DNA of 64,000 nucleotides. Origin: Roseomonas fluvialis. GTDB lineage: Bacteria; Pseudomonadota; Alphaproteobacteria; Acetobacterales; Acetobacteraceae. This document shows, piece by piece, positions 11,008 through 18,045 of the stretch. Within the stretch, counting starts at the first letter, position 1. Every line of letters begins with the position of its first letter. The notes beneath the pieces are model-generated. The model was not told where the DNA came from and did no database searches. It worked only from the letters and a program-made list of their open reading frames with translations. The stretch spans positions 1,054,001 to 1,118,000 of the forward strand of contig NZ_AP025637.1 of the NCBI RefSeq assembly GCF_022846615.1. Reading direction: 5' to 3'. Made by a program: the position numbers and the translations under genes.

Positions 11008-11781
11008 CTAGCGCGCGCCGGGGAGCGTGGCCGCGGCGGCGCGTGCGATCGGCACCGGCGGCGCGAGGGCCGGCCCGCTGCCGCCCAGAGCCGAGACCAC
11101 GGTCGGCGCGGCGATGGGGGCTGCCACGCGCTGCGGCGCCACGGCGGGTGTCGCGGTGGGGCGTTCGACATGCATGGCCGCACGCACCGGCGCCGGCGGC
11201 GGTGCAGGGCGCGGCGCCGCGGGGCGTGGGGCCGGGCGGGGCGTCTCGGCGGCGGCGAGGGCAACCGGCGCGGGCGCGGGTTCGGCCGCCGCCGGGCGTG
11301 GCGCTGCGGCGGCGGGCGCGGGTGCGGCGGGTGGGGGTGCGGCTGCCGCGGGCGCGGCGGCGACCGCCACGGGCGGGGCGGGGGCGGGTGCGACGGGTGC
11401 GCGCGGCGCCGCCGCGGCCAGGGCGATCGCGGTCGCGCTGCCATCGCCGGCAGGTTCCACCGGCGCGAACAGGGACGGCACGCCGGCGAATTGCCGCGGC
11501 GGGGGCAGGCGGCGTTCCATCTCGGCGGGCCGAACGAACTGCGCGGGCGTCATCGCCTCGAGCGCCAGATGCCGCTGCGCCACCTGGCGCAGCCGGTCGG
11601 GTTCGTTCAGCAGCGCCCATTCGGCGCGCAGCACCTGGGTGCGTTCACGCGCCTGTTCGGTCTGGCGGTTGATGCCGCGCAGCTCGCGGTCGAGCTGCGC
11701 GACGGAATGCTTGACCTGATAAAGGTACAGGCCCGCCCCTGCGGCGGCGACCATGCTAAGCAGCGTGAAGGGGCGGATCAT
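11008..11781 (-). CDS. ftsL: FtsL-like cell division protein with long Ala/Pro-rich tail
   Basis: Small bitopic divisome protein by position (between rsmH and ftsI) and form: a short N-terminus, one membrane helix ([21 protein letters not shown]) and a coiled-coil stretch around residues 25-60 with the [17 protein letters not shown] segment typical of alphaproteobacterial FtsL. It should bridge FtsI/FtsW to FtsB/FtsQ. Oddly, the product is 257 residues against the usual 100-130. Residues about 110-257 are low-complexity Ala/Pro-rich sequence. The start overlaps the rsmH stop as ATGA. Confidence 0.88.
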   Translation of the reverse strand: MIRPFTLLSMVAAAGAGLYLYQVKHSVAQLDRELRGINRQTEQARERTQVLRAEWALLNEPDRLRQVAQRHLALEAMTPAQFVRPAEMERRLPPPRQFAGVPSLFAPVEPAGDGSATAIALAAAAPRAPVAPAPAPPVAVAAAPAAAAPPPAAPAPAAAAPRPAAAEPAPAPVALAAAETPRPAPRPAAPRPAPPPAPVRAAMHVERPTATPAVAPQRVAAPIAAPTVVSALGGSGPALAPPVPIARAAAATLPGAR

Positions 11782-12716
11782 GCGGCCTCCTCGAGGCGTT
11801 CCAGCGCGCGCAGGCGGGCGGAGCGCGCGCGCGGGTTGTCGCGTGTCTCGGCCTCGCTGGGCCTGAGCGCGCGCGGTGTCAGCAGGCGGAAGCGCGGAGC
11901 GGTGCGGCGGGTCAGCGCGCCGGGGTCGTGGCGGGAGGCGCCGGTGCCGCGGCCCGCGGCCTCGGCCATGAAGCGCTTGGCGATGCGGTCCTCCAGCGAA
12001 TGGAACGCCACCACCACCAGTCGCCCGCCGGGGGCGAGCAGCTGCGCAGCGGCGGCAATCCCGCGCTCGACCTCGCCGAGTTCGTCGTTCACCGCGAGGC
12101 GCAGCGCCTGGAAGGACCGCGTGGCGCCGTCGATGCCGGAGGGGTCGCGCGGCACCTTGGAACGCACCAGCGCCGCGAGGTCGCCGGTGGTCGCGAAGGG
12201 TTGTTCGGCCCGGCGCGCGACGATGGCGCGGGCAATGCGGCGGGAGAAGCGTTCCTCGCCTAATCGGTACAGGATGTCGGCCAGTTCGGCCTCGGGCAGC
12301 GTGTTCACCAGGTCGGCGGCGGACGGCCCGTGCCGTTCCATGCGCATGTCGAGCGGCCCGTCGGCGCGGAAGGAGAAGCCGCGCTCCGCCTGGTCGAGCT
12401 GGAAGGACGACACGCCGAGGTCCATCACCACGCCGTCCAGCGCGGTCACACCGCGGGCGGCCAGCAGGTCCAGCATGTCGCCGAAACGGCCTTCGATGAG
12501 CTGCAGCCGGGGGGCATGGCGCGCGACGAGGTCGGCACCGCGGGCGATCGCATCGGGATCACGGTCCATTGCGAACAGCGTGCAGCGCGGCGCGGAGTCG
12601 AGGATAGCCGCGGCATAGCCGCCGCCGCCGAAGGTACAGTCGAGGTAGGCGGCATCGTCGCGCGGGGCCAGGCTGGCCAGCACCTCGGCCAGCATGACGG
12701 GCAGGTGCCCGGTCAT
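11778..12716 (-). CDS. rsmH: 16S rRNA (cytosine(1402)-N(4))-methyltransferase RsmH
   Basis: SAM-dependent methyltransferase that N4-methylates C1402 of 16S rRNA, formerly called MraW. The 312-residue product starts [21 protein letters not shown]. It has the SAM-binding [11 protein letters not shown] motif, the [21 protein letters not shown] block and the [23 protein letters not shown] block. It overlaps mraZ upstream and ftsL downstream by ATGA, which is the standard order at the head of dcw clusters. Confidence 0.97.
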   Translation of the reverse strand: MTGHLPVMLAEVLASLAPRDDAAYLDCTFGGGGYAAAILDSAPRCTLFAMDRDPDAIARGADLVARHAPRLQLIEGRFGDMLDLLAARGVTALDGVVMDLGVSSFQLDQAERGFSFRADGPLDMRMERHGPSAADLVNTLPEAELADILYRLGEERFSRRIARAIVARRAEQPFATTGDLAALVRSKVPRDPSGIDGATRSFQALRLAVNDELGEVERGIAAAAQLLAPGGRLVVVAFHSLEDRIAKRFMAEAAGRGTGASRHDPGALTRRTAPRFRLLTPRALRPSEAETRDNPRARSARLRALERLEEAA

Positions 12717-13180
12717 GGCTGCGCCCCCGTGCGGGTGCTGGCGGCCAGCGTCAGCCCCTTGTCGCGGGCGTTGGCGATGGAATCGCGCAGGAAGGCTTCG
12801 CCGCGCTCGGCATCCCAGATCTGGAAGCGGCGGCGCACGCCGATGAACAGGATCGCCTCGGTCAGGCCGGCCGCGGCGATGTGGCGTTCCTCGAGCGAGA
12901 CGCGCCCCTCGCCATCGGGGCGCATCTGCGCCGCCTGGGCGAAGACCGCGCCGGCGAGGTCGTCGGCATCCTTGGAGAACAGGTCGAGATCGTCATGGCC
13001 GGCGGTCGCGTCGTCGAAGACGCGTGCGGGCCAGCATTCGATGCAGGGTTGCGTGTAGGATGGGAAGAAGACCATCTCGTGTTCGCCGAGCCCCGCAAGC
13101 GCGCTGCGGAAGCTGGCGGGCACGGAGATGCGCCCCTTCTTGTCCAACTTCCCCTTGTGCGTGCCCAGGAACCGGGTCAT
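12713..13180 (-). CDS. mraZ: Transcriptional regulator MraZ
   Basis: AbrB-fold DNA-binding protein that heads the dcw cluster and in E. coli represses it. The 155-residue product begins [25 protein letters not shown], with the first SpoVT/AbrB-like half near residues 5-50. The second half shows the related [15 protein letters not shown]. The Shine-Dalgarno region is a G run at about 13184-13190, and a 7-bp hairpin sits just before it (13193-13210). Phased GGGA boxes at 13316-13371 may be its operator. The stop overlaps rsmH. Confidence 0.95.
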   Translation of the reverse strand: MTRFLGTHKGKLDKKGRISVPASFRSALAGLGEHEMVFFPSYTQPCIECWPARVFDDATAGHDDLDLFSKDADDLAGAVFAQAAQMRPDGEGRVSLEERHIAAAGLTEAILFIGVRRRFQIWDAERGEAFLRDSIANARDKGLTLAASTRTGAQP

Positions 13181-13192
13181 CGCCCCCCGCGT

Positions 13193-13210
13193 GCGGCCCG
13201 TCGGGGCCGC
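13193..13210 (-). promoter_or_regulatory. Hairpin beside the mraZ ribosome binding site
   Basis: On the minus strand GCGGCCC, a CGAC loop and GGGCCGC form a perfect 7-bp stem. It ends 12 nt before the mraZ ATG and directly abuts the G-rich Shine-Dalgarno region. It could shape translation of the whole coupled cluster. This is a sequence observation; a regulatory role is inference. Confidence 0.4.
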
Positions 13211-13315
13211 TCAAGATTGCTGTTCCGGCCCGGGTCAGCGGCCGGCGAGGCCCCCCGACCCCGCCGGCTCGCCCGACCATCCCGCTCCGGATCCCGCTCG
13301 CCCCCCCGAGCTTGC

Positions 13316-13371
13316 TGGGATCCTCATGGGATGACATGGGATAACACGGGAAAAGACGGGACAGCAAGGGA
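13316..13371 (-). promoter_or_regulatory. Six phased GGGA boxes upstream of mraZ, candidate MraZ operator
   Basis: On the plus strand, (T/C/A)GGGA pentamers begin at 13316, 13327, 13337, 13347, 13357 and 13367: three TGGGA, two CGGGA and one AGGGA. The steps are 11, 10, 10, 10 and 10 nt. E. coli MraZ is known to bind TGGGN repeats spaced by 5 nt upstream of mraZ, which is the same 10-nt period. Here the G-rich strand is opposite to mraZ coding, and the array lies 136-191 bp before the ATG. Assignment as MraZ boxes is inference from spacing and place. Confidence 0.65.
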
Positions 13372-13496
13372 GAAAGAATCTTGCGGCTGCGTGCTGTTGC
13401 ACGAAAAACACTATGTTTACCGCCGGTTGCGCGGTGAGGCTGCCCGAATTGTTGAGGAAACACGAAGGGTTTTTCGCGACGGCCTCGCGAAGGCGG

Positions 13497-13903
13497 CGCC
13501 AGACGGCCTGTAAGCCGGGTTCTGTCGCACCCGTTGCCGGGCACGGACGGCCATTCCTCTGGAACCCGCATCGCTGCGGGCTTCGCGCGGCCAACCCGGG
13601 CGGAAGGGCGGGACCGCCCCTGCGTCAACGCGTTGCCGCGCTACGCCGTCCGCCCCTATTCGGCCTTGCTCCCGGTGGGGTTTGCCGTGCCGCCGCCGTT
13701 GCCGGAAGCGCGGTGGGCTCTTGCCCCACCGTTTCACCCTTGCCCGGAAGCCTCGCGGCGTCCGGGCGGTCTGTTCTCTGTGGCACTTTCCCTGGGGTCG
13801 CCCCCGCCGGCCATTAGCCGGCACCGTAGTCCCGTGGAGCCCGGACTTTCCTCCAGCCCACGATCGCTCGCGGACCAGCGGCCGCCCGGCCGTCTGACGC
13901 CGC
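13497..13903 (-). ncRNA. rnpB: RNase P RNA (class A)
   Basis: Catalytic RNA of ribonuclease P, which matures tRNA 5' ends. The minus strand shows the universal GAGGAAAGTCCGGGCTCC block near the 5' end (complement at about 13834-13851), the AGGGTGAAACGGTGGGG block in the middle (about 13730), and the 3' GACAGAACCCGGCTTA block (about 13510-13527). The two ends form helix P1: GGCG-TCAGACGGCC near 13903-13888 pairs with GGCCGTCTGGCGCC at the 3' end, 14 bp with one G-U. Ends are set from that helix and are good to a few bases. Confidence 0.95.
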
Positions 13904-13937
13904 CGCGGGTGTGCGCCGTCGGGGCGCTGCGCGTCAA
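13901..13937 (-). promoter_or_regulatory. Candidate rnpB promoter
   Basis: On the minus strand a good -35 match TTGACG (13937-13932) is followed, 18 nt later, by a weak -10 CACACC (about 13913-13908). That would start transcription near 13901, where the rnpB P1 helix begins. Support is positional; the -10 is poor. Confidence 0.4.
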
Positions 13938-14040
13938 GCGTGCGCGACCCGTGACGTGCTTCACACCGCGACCCCGGCGGTCCTCGTCGGCCCACGCCGT
14001 TCGTGCTTCACCAAGCGCCGCCGCATCTTTCGAGAGTCTC

Positions 14041-14433
14041 ATGTTCCGCATCGTCACCACCGATATCCCGCGTATCCTGCTCGCCCTGCTGTTCCTGATC
14101 GGCGCCGCCAACGGCTTCGTCTGGATGATCACCGGCCACGACCTGATCCATCCGCCCACTTCGGATGCCGGCCTGCGCTTCGAAGCCGCGCTGCGCGACA
14201 GCGGCTTCCTCTGGCCGATGATGAAGACGATCGACCTGGTGGCCGGGCTGATGCTGCTGTTCAACCGCGCGCCGGCGCTGGGGCTGCTGATGTTGCTGCC
14301 GATCATCACCGTGATCATCCTGTTCCACCTGGTGCTGAACCCGGGCGGGTTGCCGATTGCGGGCATCCTGGCGGTGCTGACGGCGATGCTGCTGTTCGCC
14401 TATCGCGACCGCTACGCCGCGCTGCTGCGCTGA
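14041..14433 (+). CDS. DoxX-like small membrane protein
   Basis: A 130-residue product with four hydrophobic segments. It starts MFRIVTTDIPRILLALLFLIGAANGF and later has LMLLFNRAPALGLLMLLPIITVIILFH and a short basic end. The layout resembles DoxX/DoxD-like proteins. A long open frame runs upstream through rnpB, but protein-like sequence starts only at this ATG, so the shorter start is used. It is divergent from rnpB and convergent with the LysR gene. Exact function is unknown. Confidence 0.75.
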   Translation: MFRIVTTDIPRILLALLFLIGAANGFVWMITGHDLIHPPTSDAGLRFEAALRDSGFLWPMMKTIDLVAGLMLLFNRAPALGLLMLLPIITVIILFHLVLNPGGLPIAGILAVLTAMLLFAYRDRYAALLR

Positions 14434-14561
14434 CGCGCGCCCGGCCCGCGGCCCGCGGCGTGGCCATGTGCCGCCGTCGCGACTGCGGCGCGCCGGCCGC
14501 CCGGCGGCATGCTGCTGGCACAAGGCGATCGCGGGCCCGCGAAAAGCGGATACCGGCGGCA

Positions 14562-15458
14562 TCAGGCCGAGGCGCGCGCCCGCATCCAGTCCCACAAGAC
14601 CTGCGCCGGGCGGCGCAGGTGGCCGGCGGGCCTCGCCAGGTGGTGCGCACGCGGCCCCGGCGCAGCGAAGGGATGCGCATAGACCAGCCGCCCGGAGGCG
14701 ATCTCCCGGTCCGCCAGGTCCCCGCGCGCCAGCGCCAGGCCGAGCCCCGCCGCCGCGGCCTCCAGCGTCAGGCCGAAATCGCTGAACACCGGCCCGTTGG
14801 TGGGCGGCGCGCCGCGCCAGCCGGCGGCCGCCAGCCAGGCCGCCCAATGGTCACGGTTGACGTCGAAGATCAGCGGGATGCGTTCGGCGATGGCCTTGAT
14901 CGAGGGCGTGCCGCGCAGCTTGAAGTCCGGCGATCGCACCGGCCGCAGCGTCTCGGGCAGCAGCAACTCGGCCTCGAGCCCCGGCCAGGGCGGGATGCCG
15001 TGCCGCACCAGGAAATCGAGGCCCTGGCGCTGCGGGTCCTGCAATTCCGTCGTCGCCACCACATCGACGCGGATGGCCGGATGCGCGGCGTTGAACTCCG
15101 GCAGGCGCGGCAGCAGCCAGCGCGCGGCGAAGGTCGGCACCACGCCGATGCGGACCTCGCCGCCGGCATCCTGCGCGCGGCGGCGGCGCGTGGCGGCGCG
15201 GCGCGTGGCGTCCTCGATGCCCGCCAGCAGCGGCGCGACTTCCCCGTGGTAGCGCCGCGCCAGCGCGGTCGGCTCGGCCCCCTTCGGCCCGCGCCGGAAC
15301 AGCGGCGCGCCCAGCATCGCCTCCAGCGCCGCGACGTGCCGGCTGATCGCGCCATGCGTGAGGCCGAGCGCCTCCCCGGCCTGGCCGAAGCTGCCGGCAC
15401 GCAGCGCGGCATCCAGGGCGCGGAGCTGTTCCATGCTGGGCAGGCGGGTCGGGCGCAT
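14562..15458 (-). CDS. LysR-family transcriptional regulator
   Basis: A 298-residue regulator with an N-terminal winged helix-turn-helix (LRALDAALRAGSFGQAGEALGLTHGAISRHVAALEAMLGAPLF written in part here as GSFGQAGEALGLTHGAISRH, residues about 22-41) and a C-terminal substrate-binding domain beginning near residue 97. The domain style is like the GcvA/AmpR branch. It faces the DUF1127 gene across 116 bp, with a perfect palindrome just before its own ATG. The ligand cannot be told from sequence. Confidence 0.9.
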   Translation of the reverse strand: MRPTRLPSMEQLRALDAALRAGSFGQAGEALGLTHGAISRHVAALEAMLGAPLFRRGPKGAEPTALARRYHGEVAPLLAGIEDATRRAATRRRRAQDAGGEVRIGVVPTFAARWLLPRLPEFNAAHPAIRVDVVATTELQDPQRQGLDFLVRHGIPPWPGLEAELLLPETLRPVRSPDFKLRGTPSIKAIAERIPLIFDVNRDHWAAWLAAAGWRGAPPTNGPVFSDFGLTLEAAAAGLGLALARGDLADREIASGRLVYAHPFAAPGPRAHHLARPAGHLRRPAQVLWDWMRARASA

Positions 15459-15462
15459 GGGC

Positions 15463-15477
15463 GTGAGTATTCCTCAC
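15463..15477. promoter_or_regulatory. Palindrome with T-N11-A form, candidate LysR-type site
   Basis: GTGAG-TATTC-CTCAC is a perfect 5+5 inverted repeat containing TGAG-N5-CTCA, so it fits the T-N11-A rule of LysR-type operators. It lies 5 bp upstream of the LysR gene start and within the divergent region before the DUF1127 gene. Autoregulation is inference. Confidence 0.5.
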
Positions 15478-15574
15478 ACCCGTCGTGAGCGCGAGGCGCT
15501 TCTGCACGCCGGGCCATGCGGCGCACTCTCCCCAGCACGGTGCATCACGCAACCCCGCACCGCAGGAGCAGACC

Positions 15575-15835
15575 ATGTCCGTCGAACCCATCGCCAACCC
15601 CCTCCGGACCGCAGCGCGCCCGGCCCAGCGCGTCGTCACCGATGCGCCCGGCCCGCTGATGCGCCTGTGGGTGGCGGCGGTGGAGGCGGTGGAGCGCCGC
15701 CGCGCGGCGAAACTGGTCGGGGAGATGGACGACCGCATGCTGCGCGACATTGGGATCCATCGCGGCAACGCGACGAAGGCGATCCGCGAGGGGCGGGACG
15801 AAGCGCCGCGGGCCATGCCGTGGTGGAACACCTGA
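15575..15835 (+). CDS. DUF1127 (YjiS-like) domain protein
   Basis: An 86-residue product ending in the DUF1127 core: LVGEMDDRMLRDIGIHRGNATKAIREGR at about residues 48-75, of which MDDRMLRDIGI is the diagnostic part. Such small basic proteins are common in alphaproteobacteria, and some act in RNA turnover or phosphate and carbon responses; no specific role can be given here. The start at 15575 follows a good CAGGAG ribosome site at 15563-15568; an upstream GTG frame lacks one. It is divergent from a LysR regulator that may control it. Confidence 0.85.
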   Translation: MSVEPIANPLRTAARPAQRVVTDAPGPLMRLWVAAVEAVERRRAAKLVGEMDDRMLRDIGIHRGNATKAIREGRDEAPRAMPWWNT

Positions 15836-15845
15836 CCGACGCCCG

Positions 15846-16400
15846 CTACGGCGCCGCGAACTGAAGGCGCGGCCAGCGGCTGAGCCATCCCTTGGCGGCG
15901 ATACGGGCATGCATCGCCGCCGGGTCCACGGCATGGGCCGGCGTCGGGCGCAGGATCATGGCCAGCAGGTCGTCCAGGCCATGCGGGGCAAGGATCTCTA
16001 CCCCGCCGGGGCCAAGCCGCGCGGCGAAGGCGGTCGCGGTCTCCGGCCAATGCGCGATCGCCTCGGCCAGGCCGGCATAGGGTGCATGGCCGTTGCGCGG
16101 CGCCATGCGGGCCTGGTTCGTGACCGACCACGGCAGGCCGGGTGTGGCGAGCACCAGCCGCGCCTGCGCAAGGCGGTCGCGGGCCGGCGACGCATCGGCC
16201 GCGTGATGGAACACCACGTCGATATCGGAGGGCGGGATCGCGGCCGGGTCGCGCCCGCTCAGCGCATCCCACACCGCATTGCGCAGCACGCCCGCGCCGA
16301 TCCAGCCGCCGGGCGGGCCATGCGCCGCCACCGTGGCGAGCGCAGTACGGATCTCCGGGCGGCGGTCAACGAAGCGCGCGATGTCGGCGGCGTCGCGCAC
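15846..16400 (-). CDS. Nucleotidyltransferase-fold family protein
   Basis: A 184-residue product resembling the small 'nucleotidyltransferase family protein' group (COG3575-like). It has GGWIGAGVLRNAVWDALSG followed by PPSDIDVVFHH, where the DID pair resembles the polymerase-beta-fold metal motif. Its true substrate is unknown. The GTG at 16400 lies 5 bp after the amidase stop and gives a normal N-terminus; an ATG at 16454 in the same frame would overlap the amidase gene and add 18 residues. Same strand and near contact suggest cotranscription with the amidase. Confidence 0.75.
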   Translation of the reverse strand: MRDAADIARFVDRRPEIRTALATVAAHGPPGGWIGAGVLRNAVWDALSGRDPAAIPPSDIDVVFHHAADASPARDRLAQARLVLATPGLPWSVTNQARMAPRNGHAPYAGLAEAIAHWPETATAFAARLGPGGVEILAPHGLDDLLAMILRPTPAHAVDPAAMHARIAAKGWLSRWPRLQFAAP

Positions 16401-16404
16401 CGCC

Positions 16405-17031
16405 TCAGCGGCACAACGCGGCCACGGCGGCGATGCGGGCGCGCGTGGCGTCATCGGCGATGCCATCGGCGCGTCCGGGCAGCCAATGACGCTGAAAGGC
16501 CGTGACCAGCACGGGCAGCGACAGGTCGGTGCGGTAGCCGATGGCGCCGAGCAGCGGCAGCGTGGCGCCTTTGTCCGGTGCCGGCGGGTCCGCGCCAGGC
16601 CACAGCCCGACGCCGTTGCGTGCCAGGCCTTCCCAGTCGAACAACTCGCCCGGGTCCTGCTTGCGGTCCGGCGCGATGTCGCTGTGCGCGACCACGTTGC
16701 GCGGCGGGATGGGATGGCGCGCGAGGATATCGAGGCAGAGGTCGCAGACCGCCGCCATCTGCAGTGCGGGGAAGGCGCGGTAGCCCCACTCATGGCCGGG
16801 ATTGACGATCTCGATGCCGATCGAACGTGCGTTCAGTGCGGTGTGGCCGCGCCAGTGGGAGATGCCGGCATGCGCGGCGCGACGGTGGTCCGGGACCAGG
16901 CGGAAGATGGCGCCGTCTTCCTCCACAACGTAGTGCGACGACACCTTTGCGGCCGGGTCGCGCAGGCGTTCTATGGCCTCGGCGCCGGAGCGCATGCCGG
17001 TGTAGTGCAGCACGAGCATATCGATCGGCAT
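16405..17031 (-). CDS. N-acetylmuramoyl-L-alanine amidase (AmiD/AmpD-like)
   Basis: Zinc amidase of the amidase_2 family that cuts the MurNAc-L-Ala bond in peptidoglycan fragments. Expected metal ligands are in VLHYTGM (residues 7-13) and NVVAHSDIAPDRKQDPG (histidine about residue 115), and the central NARSIGIEIVNPG is typical. A C-terminal PG-binding-like stretch follows (IGYRTDLSLPVLVTAFQRHW). No signal peptide is seen. The first ATG is at 17031, but family-like sequence (VIEAPSPNQDDRPDG) continues in frame upstream without an ATG, GTG or TTG, so the true start may be non-standard. Confidence 0.88.
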   Translation of the reverse strand: MPIDMLVLHYTGMRSGAEAIERLRDPAAKVSSHYVVEEDGAIFRLVPDHRRAAHAGISHWRGHTALNARSIGIEIVNPGHEWGYRAFPALQMAAVCDLCLDILARHPIPPRNVVAHSDIAPDRKQDPGELFDWEGLARNGVGLWPGADPPAPDKGATLPLLGAIGYRTDLSLPVLVTAFQRHWLPGRADGIADDATRARIAAVAALCR

Positions 17032-17155
17032 CCCGTCCGGGCGGTCGTCCTGGTTGGGGCTCGGTGCCTCGATGACCGCGAGCGTCAGGACCCGCTCCCG
17101 AGGCCAGACTGGCGCTGCCGTTCGGTGACAGCAGCCTGGGCCGGCGCGGCGTGCG

Positions 17156-17923
17156 TCACAGCCCGCGCTCGCGCTTGATCCGGTCCCAGGCCGCGTTGAT
17201 CTCTGCCACCTTGCCCGTGGCGCGCTTGACGAATTCCTCCGGCACGCCGCGCGAGGCCAGGCTGTCCGGGTGGTTTTCCCGCATCAGCTGCTTCCAGGCG
17301 GCGCGGACCTGCTCGTCCGAGGCTTCGCGCGTCAGGCCGAGCACCGGGTAGGGGTCTTCCATCTGCTGCGCACTGATGCCGCGCGGGTTGCCGCCCTTTG
17401 CGCGCTGCCAGGCGCCGGCATCCAGGCCGAAGCGCGCATGGATGCCGCGCAGCATGTCGCCTTCGTATTTCGTGACCGGCCCATCGGCGCGGGCGATCCG
17501 CACCAGCGCGGCCAGCACGTCCTCCAGCATCGCCTTGTTGTCGGCGAAGGCCTCGCCGAGCTTTTCCGCGAAGGGTTCCCAGCCCTCGGCGGTCTCGCGC
17601 GCCTGGTCGAACAGCCGCCCGACATCGCGCAGCGATTCCTCCGGCACGCGGAACATGGTGCGGAAGGCCTCGATCTCGGCCCGCTTCACCGGGCCGTCGA
17701 CTTTCGCGAGCTTGGCCGACAGCACGACGATGGCGAAGGAGAACAGGTTCTCCTTGCCGCCCAGCATGTGCACCATATCGGCCGCGCTTGGTGGGATGCG
17801 CCCCGAGCCCGGCACGGCGCCCTGGTCGGCCGCATGGCCGACCGCCGCGCCAACCATGGCGCCGAAGGGGCCCCCCATGGCGAAGCCTGCCATGCTGCCC
17901 AGGATCTTGCCCCAGAAACTCAT
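17156..17923 (-). CDS. DjlA-like TerB/DnaJ-domain co-chaperone
   Basis: A 255-residue protein with a short glycine-rich hydrophobic N-terminus ([18 protein letters not shown]), a TerB-like helical domain (about 55-170) and a C-terminal J domain (about 185-255). The J domain keeps the HPD tripeptide in [13 protein letters not shown]. This is the order found in DjlA, which stimulates DnaK ATPase from the membrane. The gene is followed by the amidase gene on the same strand with a 124-bp gap. Confidence 0.9.
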   Translation of the reverse strand: MSFWGKILGSMAGFAMGGPFGAMVGAAVGHAADQGAVPGSGRIPPSAADMVHMLGGKENLFSFAIVVLSAKLAKVDGPVKRAEIEAFRTMFRVPEESLRDVGRLFDQARETAEGWEPFAEKLGEAFADNKAMLEDVLAALVRIARADGPVTKYEGDMLRGIHARFGLDAGAWQRAKGGNPRGISAQQMEDPYPVLGLTREASDEQVRAAWKQLMRENHPDSLASRGVPEEFVKRATGKVAEINAAWDRIKRERGL

Positions 17924-18045
17924 CTGACGGGCGTGCTAGCACAGAGCGCGTCGCGCGTCAGGCGCGCCTTGCCCCTCCCGGGGCGGGGACTTATTGCGGA
18001 GTGTGTCTGGCGGCGACGCGCCGGGCCCTCGGAAGGGATGGTTGC

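Larger units (their letters stand above)
13181..13496. other. Intergenic region between rnpB and mraZ
   Basis: No convincing gene. It holds the mraZ hairpin (13193-13210), a very GC-rich stretch, the phased GGGA array (13316-13371), an AT-richer stretch at about 13372-13420 that is the most promoter-like part, and a perfect TTCGCGA/TCGCGAA inverted repeat around 13470-13492 just past the rnpB 3' end. That repeat has no U run on the minus strand, so it is not a clear intrinsic terminator. Confidence 0.5.

Noticed and set aside
13470-13492. Inverted repeat TTCGCGA/TCGCGAA as an rnpB terminator
   Set aside because: On the minus strand the stem is followed by an A run, not a U run, so it does not meet the usual form; kept only as a note.
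13534-14040. Upstream extension of the DoxX-like frame through rnpB
   Set aside because: The bases are RNase P RNA on the other strand; protein-like sequence begins at the ATG at 14041.
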